Positions 42,120 to 51,138 of a stretch of DNA of 64,000 nt are shown here, piece after piece; positions within the stretch are counted from its first letter, which is position 1; every line of letters begins with the position of its first letter. Position numbers and translations under genes: made by a program. Source of the stretch: Byssovorax sp. (GTDB lineage: Bacteria; Myxococcota_A; Polyangia; Polyangiales; Polyangiaceae); NCBI GenBank assembly GCA_025362495.1, contig JANYGI010000102.1, positions 62,001-126,000 on the forward strand, written 5' to 3'. The notes under the pieces are model-generated. The model was not told the origin of the DNA. It searched no databases and saw only the letters and a program-made list of their open reading frames with translations.

Positions 42120-44543
42120 TCAGAAGCCGCCTGACGCGCTGACGCTGCCCTTGGCGCTGCCCGAGAGCGAGGGGTTGGCCTGCCCCACCTGGACGACGAC
42201 GCCGAGGAACGCCGCGGGCTTCAACCCTTCGTCCGGGCCGATGTCGTTGGTGATGTACTCGACCCCGACCCCGCCGAGGAAGCCAAACGAGGTGGTGTTG
42301 CCGCCGCTGCCGAGGACGGGTAACGTCGGCGCGATACCCACGTAGCCGAGCATGCCAATCCGCCCGTCGCCGAGCGACTCGATGAAGCCGCCGACCTGCC
42401 CCGCGATGGGGAAGGCGCGGCGCTCGACCGGGTTGTAGCTGTCGATGGCGAGGGCCACGCCGACGGCCGAGAGCACGCTGCGGGTGACCAGCGGCTTCTC
42501 GACCCAGGGAGCGCGGGTGATCTGGATCGTCGCCAGCATCGCCGGGATGGTGATGTAGGCGCGAATGCAGCTCCCGACCGACTCGACCGTCTCGAAGTTC
42601 GACGAGCCGCAGAGGGGAACGGAGTGGATGACGACCGACCCGATGATCCGGCGCGCCCGCTCTTCTTCGCCGCCGTCGACGGTGCGGAGCGAGCTGGCGA
42701 CGCGGCCAGCGTCGGAGAGCAGCACGACCTTGCCATTGGCGCTGAGCGGATCGCTCGAGACCACGAGGCGAAGGCGCGAGTCACCGTCGAAGTTCTCGGC
42801 CAGGGCCGGGAGCTGGAACTCGGCGGCGCTGGGCGTCACGATCCATTTGCCGTCGGTCAGCATCTCGATCGGAGCGCCGTTGATGGTGCGATCGGTCCGC
42901 GTGAACGAGACGAAGAGCGCCAGGGGAGCGACGAGCCGCCGCTTGGCCTGCCCGGTGAGGCGAAGGCGGCAGTTGCCCTGGCGGAGCGGCTCGGGCGCGA
43001 TCACCACCGACTGGTGGGCCAGGGCCTGGGCGCCGGGGCCCTTGAGATCGAGGTCGAACGCGCGCTTCGGCATCTGCGGCGGCGGCCCCGAGGGCGGGGT
43101 CGCGACGGGCGCGAGCGGCGGAGGTGCCTTTGCCGGAGCGTCCTTGCCCGGGGGCCCTGCCGCCGGAGGGGCCTTGTCGCCGGGTTGAGGGGGCTTTGCC
43201 CCGGGATCGGGCTTGTCGGCGAGATCCTCGCTCTCGGGGCCGTCGCCCTTCGCAGGCCCGCCCTTTGGCGCGTCGGGCTTCGCGGCGTCGGCCTTCGGCG
43301 GCGGGGGCGGCGGCGGTGTCTGCGTCGGGCCAGGCATCGAGGCGCCCGGAGGCGGCCCATCGTCGCCGCGGACCTGACGCGCCGTGGGCCCGCAGTCCAC
43401 CTTGATGTCGTCGAGCAGCGGATCGGGGAAGAGCAGCCGCGCCGGGCTCGACTCCACGCCGTTCTCGAGCGGAGGGACGCTGACCCGGTAGGTGGCGTTG
43501 ACGACGTTGGCCGTCGCCGGCGCGTCGAGGTTGAAGGCCGTCACCCGGATCCAGCCGCCCTGCGGGAACACCCGCAGCACCTTGCCATCGGCCTGCCCGC
43601 AGCCGCCCGTGGCGACCTCGAACACCGGCACCGTGAAGGTGCGTTGAAAGGGCTGGACGCGCGCGTTACCGCAGCTGTCGACGATGGCGAGATAGCGGAA
43701 ATCGGCGAGCTCCGACTGGCGCGGCCACTCGAGGCCGAGGGTGAGCTCACCTGCGTTGGGGGTCGGCATCGCCGCCGGCCCATCGTGGCAGACGAGCACC
43801 TTCTCGGGCTTCTTCGGAGCGGCCTTGGGCGCCGCTGGATCCGTCGCCGAAGGGGGATCGGGGAGGGGCCGATACGCGCAAATGTGCCCGTACGAGCGCC
43901 GATCGAGGAGCACAGGATCGAAGTCGAGGACGCGGCGGCCATTCTCGCCGAGGCGCCCCCAGATCGTCAGTGGCAGCGGGAGCGTGGGAGTCTGGAGCTT
44001 GATCGATCGGAGCATCCCGTCGCCGACCGCCGTCTGCCCGGGATCGCCGTTCTGCGCGGTGCACTGGCCACCGGCGCACAGCCATGGTCCGCCCTGACGC
44101 GCCGTCTCGAGCGGGATCGGATCGGTGTCGCGCACGCTCATCCACACCCGGCTGGCGTCGGGGAAGATCTCCGGGCCACGGTTGGCGCCGCCCGGCGCCG
44201 AGCCCGCGGGGGCGCGGAGCGTCTGCAGCGCGCCGGGAAAATCGGCCGACGAGCCGCTGCTGCGGTTGTTGATGATCACGCGCGGCGGATCGATCTCCAC
44301 CGTCGGCGGCTCGGCGCTCGGCGGCTCTTCGTCGCTGGCGGCCGCCGGCGAGGGGAGCTGCGCTTGCGGCCTCGGGCGCGGGATCGGCCGCGGCGGCGGG
44401 GCCCCGGGGCGAGCGCCGCGCGGGCCGGGCTGCGCCGACGCGAGCGTGGGCGAGAGCAGCCCGGCCACCACGCCGAGGAGGCCGAGGAGGCCGAGGAAGC
44501 GGACGGCGCGAGGAGCGCCGGAGCGTCGTTGCGTTCGGATCAT
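42120..44543 (-). CDS. Large Pro-rich exported protein, unknown function
   Basis: The 807-residue precursor has a signal peptide ending LASAQ, a Pro/Ala/Arg-rich segment and a Cys-containing domain (about 130-400). A central Pro/Lys/Ala linker (about 410-500) is followed by a C-terminal region with alternating hydrophobic residues ending SASGGF, which could insert as a barrel in the outer membrane. I recognise no family. It stands between the lipoprotein gene at 44572 and the zinc-ribbon gene, which begins two bases after its stop. Confidence 0.75.
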   Translation of the reverse strand: MIRTQRRSGAPRAVRFLGLLGLLGVVAGLLSPTLASAQPGPRGARPGAPPPRPIPRPRPQAQLPSPAAASDEEPPSAEPPTVEIDPPRVIINNRSSGSSADFPGALQTLRAPAGSAPGGANRGPEIFPDASRVWMSVRDTDPIPLETARQGGPWLCAGGQCTAQNGDPGQTAVGDGMLRSIKLQTPTLPLPLTIWGRLGENGRRVLDFDPVLLDRRSYGHICAYRPLPDPPSATDPAAPKAAPKKPEKVLVCHDGPAAMPTPNAGELTLGLEWPRQSELADFRYLAIVDSCGNARVQPFQRTFTVPVFEVATGGCGQADGKVLRVFPQGGWIRVTAFNLDAPATANVVNATYRVSVPPLENGVESSPARLLFPDPLLDDIKVDCGPTARQVRGDDGPPPGASMPGPTQTPPPPPPPKADAAKPDAPKGGPAKGDGPESEDLADKPDPGAKPPQPGDKAPPAAGPPGKDAPAKAPPPLAPVATPPSGPPPQMPKRAFDLDLKGPGAQALAHQSVVIAPEPLRQGNCRLRLTGQAKRRLVAPLALFVSFTRTDRTINGAPIEMLTDGKWIVTPSAAEFQLPALAENFDGDSRLRLVVSSDPLSANGKVVLLSDAGRVASSLRTVDGGEEERARRIIGSVVIHSVPLCGSSNFETVESVGSCIRAYITIPAMLATIQITRAPWVEKPLVTRSVLSAVGVALAIDSYNPVERRAFPIAGQVGGFIESLGDGRIGMLGYVGIAPTLPVLGSGGNTTSFGFLGGVGVEYITNDIGPDEGLKPAAFLGVVVQVGQANPSLSGSAKGSVSASGGF

Positions 44544-44571
44544 GGCCTGCCTGCGCGCGGGAGGTTTGCGA

Positions 44572-45828
44572 TCAAGGGAGCGGCGCGACGACCGTGACCG
44601 CGGGAGATACGCAGTCGGGCATCGCGAGGAGACGCGGAGAGACGTGGAGCTCGGTGACGCCGGGCTTGAGCGCGCCGGCCTGGATCACCGTCGCGATGTT
44701 CGCCTCGTCGGAGAGGGTGAGCGACGCGGCGTCGACGTTGAGCACCTGATCGTCGCCGATGTGGAGATCGACCGGCATGGCGATGCGGACGCGGTTGGCG
44801 TTGTAGGCGCTGATCTCGAACAGATCGACGGGGAAGCCCACGGTCACCTGGCTCGTCAGCGTGCGGACGCGAAGTAGCCGCGGCTCGGCGTCGACCACGA
44901 TCGCTCGGTTGGGCTCGATCGCCTTCTCGCCCGAGGTGACGCTGAAGGGGATCGTCCCGCCGATGTCGCTGAAGCAGATGTAGAATGGGCTCGACTGGCC
45001 CGTGGAATCGAGGCGCACGCGTAGCCGCGTCTCGCGCTTGTCGCAGCCCTCTTCGAGCGAGAGCGCGGCCTCGCTGCCGAGCGACTCGACGATCACCGGC
45101 GCGTTCTCGACGACGCTCGGCGCGGCCGAGGGCGGCGTCGCGCGGACGTAGGTCTCGCGCGATCGGATCTGCCCTTTACGCCACTTCGATCCGAGATCGT
45201 CGGGGAGCGGACCGATGGTGCACTGGAGCGGCAGGAAGGTCGCGAGGACGTGATCGACGTCGTCGACTCCGCCGACGATCATCGAGAAGTTGGTCGCGGT
45301 CGAGGGTAGGCCGGCGGGGTTGACGTGGATCACCTGCTCCTTGGTTTGATCGGCCCACGAGACGATGAGCTTGGCGTCGCCCGACCAGTCGCTCTCCGAC
45401 GCCAGCGTGAACCGCGTCGTGCCCTGTCCGGTCGCCATGCAGCGGAACGAACCGTCGGTGAACGCGCAGGTGGGCAGGCCGTTGTCGGTCGTCTCGCCTG
45501 TCGCGCTGATCAGGCTCAATGCCTCGCTCGGCTCGACGCGGACCTCGACGAAGGCGCCGAACGCGGCCTGCGAGCCCTCGGTCATTGCCAGCGTCACGCC
45601 GGTGGAATTGGGGCTCTGGCGCGGGCCGAGCGGCTTGCCGGTGCCGTCGAGGGTGTCGGTCGCGAACAGCACGCCCGCGATGTCGGTGCGGATCTCGACG
45701 TTGCCGCTGCGCCCGAGCGGATAGCCCCGCCTGATGCATGACGCGGCGCCCGTCGCTGCCGCCGTCACGACCACGAGCTGCAATGCGGCGAGCCGCGCGC
45801 GCCCCCAGCGCGATTGCAGCGCGCTCAT
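44572..45828 (-). CDS. Exported lipoprotein with immunoglobulin-like repeats
   Basis: The 418-residue precursor has a signal with GAASC as a likely lipobox. The mature part is a series of beta-sandwich-like stretches of similar shape, for example TDNGLPTCAFTDGSFRCMAT, FYICFSDIGGTIPFSV and EPNRAIVVDAEPRLLRVRTL, suggesting Ig-like or cadherin-like domains. ATG 45828 shares ATGA with the stop of the small upstream gene (45825-45828), so translation is coupled. The next gene in the group begins 28 bases downstream. Confidence 0.75.
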   Translation of the reverse strand: MSALQSRWGRARLAALQLVVVTAAATGAASCIRRGYPLGRSGNVEIRTDIAGVLFATDTLDGTGKPLGPRQSPNSTGVTLAMTEGSQAAFGAFVEVRVEPSEALSLISATGETTDNGLPTCAFTDGSFRCMATGQGTTRFTLASESDWSGDAKLIVSWADQTKEQVIHVNPAGLPSTATNFSMIVGGVDDVDHVLATFLPLQCTIGPLPDDLGSKWRKGQIRSRETYVRATPPSAAPSVVENAPVIVESLGSEAALSLEEGCDKRETRLRVRLDSTGQSSPFYICFSDIGGTIPFSVTSGEKAIEPNRAIVVDAEPRLLRVRTLTSQVTVGFPVDLFEISAYNANRVRIAMPVDLHIGDDQVLNVDAASLTLSDEANIATVIQAGALKPGVTELHVSPRLLAMPDCVSPAVTVVAPLP

Positions 45829-46133
45829 TTCTGGTAAATCTCGGTGTATTCGGTGCCGAGCGGGTGGCGGTGCCAGGCGTAGGCGTTCCGCGGGAAGCCG
45901 CTCTCGTCGGTGTAGTCGCACTGCCCGAGCTCCCACTCGGTGTGCCAGACGCTGGCGCCGGTGGCCGCGTCGATGGTCATCGAGTGAGCGACGACATCGT
46001 CCGCGTGCTCTTCCGGGCCGTGCTGGAGCTTGGCCTCGGGATCGGCGTAGCGTTCGAGCACGGCGATCGGGACGCGGGCCACGCGACCGCCGGGGAGGAG
46101 GATGAGAAAACAGTCCGGTGACGTCTCGGCCAT
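45825..46133 (-). CDS. Small conserved hypothetical protein (102 residues)
   Basis: A small soluble protein beginning MAETSPDCFLILLPGGRVAR, with the ending HRHPLGTEYTEIYQK. It has a compact beta-rich pattern and no signal. I do not know the family, although similar proteins seem to be present in related myxobacteria. ATG 46133 is preferred; residues upstream in the frame look non-coding. It opens a five-gene minus-strand group of envelope proteins and is divergent from the kinase gene, 200 bases away. Confidence 0.72.
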   Translation of the reverse strand: MAETSPDCFLILLPGGRVARVPIAVLERYADPEAKLQHGPEEHADDVVAHSMTIDAATGASVWHTEWELGQCDYTDESGFPRNAYAWHRHPLGTEYTEIYQK

Positions 46134-46333
46134 GTCGGTTCCTGAAAGAGGGGGCGCCACGAAGCAGCCCGAGCGCATCCTATCGGACAACGGCGGCGAG
46201 CTGGGGCGGGTTATTCGACGTTCGAGCCGCCGATTCATGCACCACGATCGACACGAGGCGGTTCAGCGTTGACCCGGGCGCCGGTCGGTGGCCCGATGGA
46301 GGCGGATTGCATGACGGTGATGGGCAGGGCGGC

Positions 46334-49300
46334 GTGACGAGCAACGCGGGCGATGACGGCGCGGATTCCCGGATCGGGACGATAGCGGCCGGTAAATACA
46401 AGGTGCTCCGGCTCCTGGGGCGCGGCGGGATGGGCGCGGTCTACGAGGCCCAGAACGTCTCGATCGGCAAGCGCGTCGCGCTGAAGTTCGTGGTCGTCGA
46501 TCGGCGCACCGATCCCTCGGCGCTGGCGCGGTTCCATCGCGAGGCGCGCGCCGTCTCGGCGGTCGAGAGCGCGCACATCGTCCAGATCTTCGACACCGGC
46601 GAGACCGACGCGGGCGAGCCCTTCCTGGTGATGGAGCTCCTCCACGGGGAAGACCTCGGGACCCGGCTCTCGCGCGGTCGCCTCTCGGTGATCGACGCGC
46701 TCGATCTGGTCGCGCAGGCCCTCCGCGGCCTCCGTCGCGCCCACGCCGCCGGCATCGTTCACCGCGATCTGAAGCCTCAGAACGTTTTTCTCGCCGAGGG
46801 CGACGACGAGCGCACCCACGTGAAGATCGTCGACTTCGGCCTCTCGAAGATCCTCGGCGACAACCTCCCGGGGCAGATCGGTAACAGCTCGATCACCCAG
46901 GCGGGCACCATGCTCGGGACGCCGCTTTACATGTCGCCCGAGCAGATCGAGGCCGCGCCCGACGTCGACCATCGCACCGATCTCTGGTCGATGGGCGCCA
47001 TCCTCTACGAGGCGATCGCCGGGGCGCCGCCGTTCCCCTCGACCACCTACGCGCAGCTCGTGATGAGCATCTGCCAGCGCGATCCGCGCCCCGTGGGCGA
47101 CCTCGCGCCCGGCGTCCCGCCCGCCGTGGCGAAGGCGATCGGGCGCGCCCTCGAGCGCGATCGCGCCCGCCGCTTCGAGAGCGCCGACGCCTTCCTCGCG
47201 GCCATCCTCGAGACGATGCCTCCGTCGGATCGCGTCCGCGCTGCGGCCCCTTCGCTGGCCTCGGCGGCCCCGTTCGACGCGGCGCGAGCCCCGGATCCGG
47301 TGAGCAGCGATCACGACTCGGCTCAGCGCCTGAAATCGATCGCGCAGCCCCTCGATACGCCGATCCCCAGGGCGCCTCCGCCCGAGCCGGCCGCGCCCTC
47401 CGACAAGGGCGGGCCGCCTCCCGGGGCCGAGCTCCGCACGTACACCACCAGCGCGGCGACCTTGTGGCTGAGCCAGGCGCCCTCGTACTCGGTGTGGCGC
47501 GGCGAGGTCGCGGCGCCGGATCGCCTGCGGATCGAGGGCCGCGACGGCAGCGTCCACGAGCTCCGGCTCGAGCCCAAAGGCAAGCTCAACCTCGGCCGCA
47601 CCGAGCGCGTCGGCGAGGAGCGCAACGAGCTCGTCTACGCCGACGTCGCCTCGCGCCTCGCGGCGATCTTCCGTCACGATGGCGTCCGCTGGTGGCTCAA
47701 GCGCCGCGAAGAATGCAGCGTCCCCGTGCAGGTCGGCGCCCGCGCGCTCAACCGCGGCGACGAGGCGCCCCTCGTTCATGGCACCTTCCTCTCGGTCGGC
47801 GGCATGCGCGCCACCCTGGTCGATCGCCGCTACGTCACGCCCAGCGTCGCCGCTGACACCGTCGATGCGGCGACTGGCCTCCTCGGCCGCGCCGGCCTCG
47901 AGCAGGAGATCGCCTCGTTTCTCCAGCGCCAGCGCCCCGGCGGGCTCGTGCTGCTCCGCCCGCGCCCCGGCTCCGTCAACAGCGTCAACAGTGTCAACAG
48001 CGTCAACGCCGTCGCCCACGGGACCACGCAGGTCGCCGGAGCGCCTCCGGGCGATCTCGGCGAGCACCCGCCCGCGGTCGCCGCCACCGTCGCGCTGCAC
48101 CGCGCCTCGCCGAGCCTCGTCCTCGGCATCGCCGACGGATCGACGCTGCTCCTCGTCGCGGGCGACGCGAGGGCCGTGGCCGAAGCCGCGCAGCAGGCCG
48201 CCGACACCGCGCGCGCGGCTGGCCTCGACGCCTTTGCTTGTGGCCACTGGCTCCTCGTCGGCGACGGGCTCGACGCCGGCCGCGAGATCGAGCTCGCCCT
48301 CCACGCCATCGTCTCGCTCGCCAGCGAAGAGCCGAAGCCGGGACAGAAGGCCACCACCTCGCTCCGCGAGCTCTCGCAGGGCGCTCGCCTCGCCAGCTCG
48401 ACCGAGCTGCTCAACGCCTCCACCGACGCTCGCCGCGCCACGCTGCTCTTCGCGATCGAGGAGCAGAACGCCCTCAACAGCGTCGGCCCCCAGATCATCT
48501 CCGCCCTCGAAAAAGAGCTCGCGGCCGTCGTCGCCAGTCACGCCGGGCAAGGCGCTCTCGTGGCGCCCCTCGCCCCCGGCGTCGTCGTCGCGTGCATCTC
48601 GCGCAAGAACGATCCCGCGGCGACGGGCAGCCAGGTCCAGTGCGACTGGCACGCTCGCTCTCCCATCATGGATGGCAAGGCCGAGCTCCCGCGCACCCTC
48701 TCCTGGGAGATCCTCCACGGCGAGAGCGCCGCCGTGCGCGCGGCCGAGCTCTCGCGCGAGTGCGCCGATCCCCACGGCGTCCTCTCGGCGCTGAGCGGCG
48801 GGCTGCCTTATCCCATCGCGGGGCGGGTCCACGACGCCATCGCCTCGTCGAGCGCGATCGAGCGCGTCAAGATGCTCTTCGACGTCCTCGAAGGCACCTG
48901 GCGCTTCATCGCTGGAGTCCTCGTCTCGGCCTGGTTCGCGCGCCGCCCGCCGGCCCCGGGCGAGCCGATACCGGGCCTCGACGCCATGACCGAGTTCAAC
49001 CGTCGTCACGGAACGAGGGAAGGCTACGCCCTCGGCACCTGGCGCGAGCTCGCGCGCACCGCGGCCAAGGCCTTTGAAGACAAGGGCGATCCGATCGGCG
49101 CCGTCGCCCGCGACGTCCTCGGCGTCAAGCTCGGCTCCAACCAGACCTTCGAGACGCTCTCCAACCTCATGCAGGTCGAGCGGAACGGCTTCGCCCACGG
49201 CCACTACAACGAGGCTCGCGCCGCGGCCGATCTGCCCGAATTCGAGCAGATGACCCGCACGCTGCTCCGCGCGCTGCGCCCCCTCGCGGCCTGGACGCTG

Positions 49301-49651
49301 GTGACGGTCGAGAAGACGGAGCCCGATCTCTACGGCGAGCTCCAGATGGTCGAGTTCATCGATCACACCGGCCCTTTCAACACCGGTACGCGCCGCCGCA
49401 TCGGCCTCAACAGCCCGGTTCGCCTCGCCAACGTCGTTTACCTCGCGCGCTGGCGCGAAGGCCTCGTCCTGCCCCTGGACCCGATGGTCCGGCGCATCGC
49501 CCACGAGGACAAGTTCGATCTGTACTGGATGGACCACCTCCCGCGCGTCGGCCCCTGCCAGATGAGCTCCGCGGTCGGATCCTCGTCGCTCAAGGTGACG
49601 CTGGACGCGAGGCGCCTCCCGCCCGTCCTCCGCGCCTTCATGGGCTCCTGA
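46334..49651 (+). CDS. Ser/Thr kinase with FHA-like, degenerate GGDEF-like and HEPN-like regions
   Basis: The 1105-residue protein has an intact kinase domain (about 22-295) with GRGGMG, ALKF, HRDLKPQN with D145, DFG and MSPEQ. After a Pro-rich linker, about residues 373-505 resemble an FHA domain (LNLGRTERVGEERNELVYAD, FLSVGGMRATL). Residue 511 on reads DAATGLLGRAGLEQEI, like the DxLTGLxNR entry of a GGDEF domain, but no GGDEF motif follows; a second such region comes later. The last 250 residues are helical with R950-N-G-F-A-H955, which fits the Rx4H of HEPN proteins. GTG 46334 is the likely start; a frame open to 46118 looks like non-coding leader. Confidence 0.88.
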   Translation: MTSNAGDDGADSRIGTIAAGKYKVLRLLGRGGMGAVYEAQNVSIGKRVALKFVVVDRRTDPSALARFHREARAVSAVESAHIVQIFDTGETDAGEPFLVMELLHGEDLGTRLSRGRLSVIDALDLVAQALRGLRRAHAAGIVHRDLKPQNVFLAEGDDERTHVKIVDFGLSKILGDNLPGQIGNSSITQAGTMLGTPLYMSPEQIEAAPDVDHRTDLWSMGAILYEAIAGAPPFPSTTYAQLVMSICQRDPRPVGDLAPGVPPAVAKAIGRALERDRARRFESADAFLAAILETMPPSDRVRAAAPSLASAAPFDAARAPDPVSSDHDSAQRLKSIAQPLDTPIPRAPPPEPAAPSDKGGPPPGAELRTYTTSAATLWLSQAPSYSVWRGEVAAPDRLRIEGRDGSVHELRLEPKGKLNLGRTERVGEERNELVYADVASRLAAIFRHDGVRWWLKRREECSVPVQVGARALNRGDEAPLVHGTFLSVGGMRATLVDRRYVTPSVAADTVDAATGLLGRAGLEQEIASFLQRQRPGGLVLLRPRPGSVNSVNSVNSVNAVAHGTTQVAGAPPGDLGEHPPAVAATVALHRASPSLVLGIADGSTLLLVAGDARAVAEAAQQAADTARAAGLDAFACGHWLLVGDGLDAGREIELALHAIVSLASEEPKPGQKATTSLRELSQGARLASSTELLNASTDARRATLLFAIEEQNALNSVGPQIISALEKELAAVVASHAGQGALVAPLAPGVVVACISRKNDPAATGSQVQCDWHARSPIMDGKAELPRTLSWEILHGESAAVRAAELSRECADPHGVLSALSGGLPYPIAGRVHDAIASSSAIERVKMLFDVLEGTWRFIAGVLVSAWFARRPPAPGEPIPGLDAMTEFNRRHGTREGYALGTWRELARTAAKAFEDKGDPIGAVARDVLGVKLGSNQTFETLSNLMQVERNGFAHGHYNEARAAADLPEFEQMTRTLLRALRPLAAWTLVTVEKTEPDLYGELQMVEFIDHTGPFNTGTRRRIGLNSPVRLANVVYLARWREGLVLPLDPMVRRIAHEDKFDLYWMDHLPRVGPCQMSSAVGSSSLKVTLDARRLPPVLRAFMGS
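47972..48007 (+). repeat. Four 9-bp tandem repeats inside the kinase gene
   Basis: Four copies of a nine-base unit ending GTCAAC encode Ser-Val-Asn three or four times. The tract keeps the frame and lies in the linker of the degenerate GGDEF-like region, so unit number could change without loss of frame. Confidence 0.7.
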
Positions 49652-49787
49652 AGCCCCGGCCGCCGACGCCCGCGCGGGCATCGGCGATGCCGGATCTCGC
49701 GGCATACGGGGCGCGGCTTCCGTGCGCCCGCAATGTTACGTCCTTCGCATCGCGATGAAATTTGATTGTACCAAGGATCTCGATCCT

Positions 49788-49798
49788 GATACCGTATC
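49788..49798. promoter_or_regulatory. GATACCGTATC motif, copy 1
   Basis: An 11-base dyad, GATAC-C-GTATC, 94 bases before the cytochrome c peroxidase start and within a locally A/T-rich tract. An identical copy followed by nearly the same CCAGG lies at 52769. The pair could be an operator for one regulator. Confidence 0.4.
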
Positions 49799-49891
49799 CA
49801 GGTTTTACAGTTGCTCCATTTTCGCTCTCCCCTCCTGCGCGGGAGGCGGGGAACGGAGCAATCCATGGCGTCAGATATCGAGGAGGAAGCG

Positions 49892-51043
49892 ATGATCCGG
49901 AAGAGTGCTTGGGTGGGTGGGGTGGTGCTGGCCTGGACGGCGATCGGCTGCGGAAGCGAGGTCGAGCCCGGTGAAATTCTGGCTCCGGCGGCCCCGCCGC
50001 TCACGGCGAAGGTCCGGGTCACGGCAAAGCAGAGCATCGGTCTCGCGCTGTTCTCGGACACCAACCTGTCGAGTCCGGCGGGGCAAGCCTGCGCCTCGTG
50101 CCACACGCTCTCGCACGGCGCCGCGGATCCCGACTCCGGCATTCCCACGTCCGAGGGCGCCGTCGCTGGCCGCTTCGGCAACCGCAACACGCCGACGGCC
50201 TTCTACGCCCGGTACAGCCCGCCGTTCCACTACGACGCCGACGGCGAGACCTACGTGGGCGGCCAGTTCTGGGACGGCCGCGCCAGCAGCCTCGAGGATC
50301 AGGCCAAGGGCCCCTTCCTCAACCCGATCGAGATGAACAACGCCAGCAAGGCCGCCGTCGTCGCCAAGGTGAAGAGCTCGAGCTACGCGCCGACGTTCAA
50401 GCAGGTCTACGGCGGGAACGTGTTCGCGGACGTCAACGCCGCCTACGACGACATCGCCGACGCCATCGCCACCTTCGAGCGCATGCCGAGCTTCGCGCCG
50501 TTCAACTCGCGCTACGACGCCTACCTCGCCGGGACTGGCACCCTCACCGCGCAGGAGATGAGCGGACTCGCCCTCTTCGAGGATCCGGCCAAGGGCAACT
50601 GCTCGGCCTGCCACCCGAGCCGCGCGAGCACCGACGGGACGCCGCCCCTCTTCACTGACTTCACCTACGACAACCTCGGTATCCCGAAGAACCCCAATAA
50701 CCCGTTCTACACCATGCCGGCGCAGTTCAACCCGGCCGGGGCGGGCTTCGTCGATCACGGCCTCGCCGGGGCCCTCGGCGATCCGGCTCAGGACGGGCGA
50801 TTCAAGGTCTCGACGCTGCGCAACCTCGGGAAGACGGGGCCCTACGGGCACAATGGCTATTTCCAGGACCTCCACACCGTCGTCGATTTCTACAACACGC
50901 GCGACGTGTCGGCGTGGCCCGCCGCGGAGATCCCCGCCACCGTGAACCACGACGAGCTCGGGAATCTCGGCCTCACCGCGCAAGAGGTCGACGACATCGT
51001 CGCGTTCCTCGGCACGCTCGACGACCGCACGTCGGACCCGTGA
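49892..51043 (+). CDS. Di-haem cytochrome c peroxidase (MauG/CcpA family) lipoprotein
   Basis: The 383-residue precursor has a signal with IGC as a likely lipobox and two haem c motifs, CASCH (C67, C70, H71) and CSACH (C237, C240, H241). FGNRNTPTAFY and FKVSTLRNLGKTGPYGHNG are typical of bacterial cytochrome c peroxidases and MauG relatives. It should reduce hydrogen peroxide, or oxidise another substrate, outside the inner membrane using electrons from a cytochrome or other donor. AGGAGG five bases before ATG 49892 fixes the start; upstream in-frame residues to 49811 are unlikely. Confidence 0.92.
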   Translation: MIRKSAWVGGVVLAWTAIGCGSEVEPGEILAPAAPPLTAKVRVTAKQSIGLALFSDTNLSSPAGQACASCHTLSHGAADPDSGIPTSEGAVAGRFGNRNTPTAFYARYSPPFHYDADGETYVGGQFWDGRASSLEDQAKGPFLNPIEMNNASKAAVVAKVKSSSYAPTFKQVYGGNVFADVNAAYDDIADAIATFERMPSFAPFNSRYDAYLAGTGTLTAQEMSGLALFEDPAKGNCSACHPSRASTDGTPPLFTDFTYDNLGIPKNPNNPFYTMPAQFNPAGAGFVDHGLAGALGDPAQDGRFKVSTLRNLGKTGPYGHNGYFQDLHTVVDFYNTRDVSAWPAAEIPATVNHDELGNLGLTAQEVDDIVAFLGTLDDRTSDP

Positions 51044-51138
51044 AGTCGGGGCGGAGCGCGCTCGCCAGGGTGCTTTGAGGCCGGGCGGAGCGCGCTCGGC
51101 CGGCCCGCCCGGGGCGGCGCCGTCATCCAACAGGGGTG

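Noticed and set aside
49665-49700. Stem-loop after the third kinase gene as a factor-independent terminator
   Set aside because: A GGCATC/GATGCC stem is present but there is no T-run, so support is too weak to call it.
46235-49705. A minus-strand frame of about 1156 codons opposite the third kinase gene
   Set aside because: Same cause; the plus strand has kinase motifs and a plausible start.
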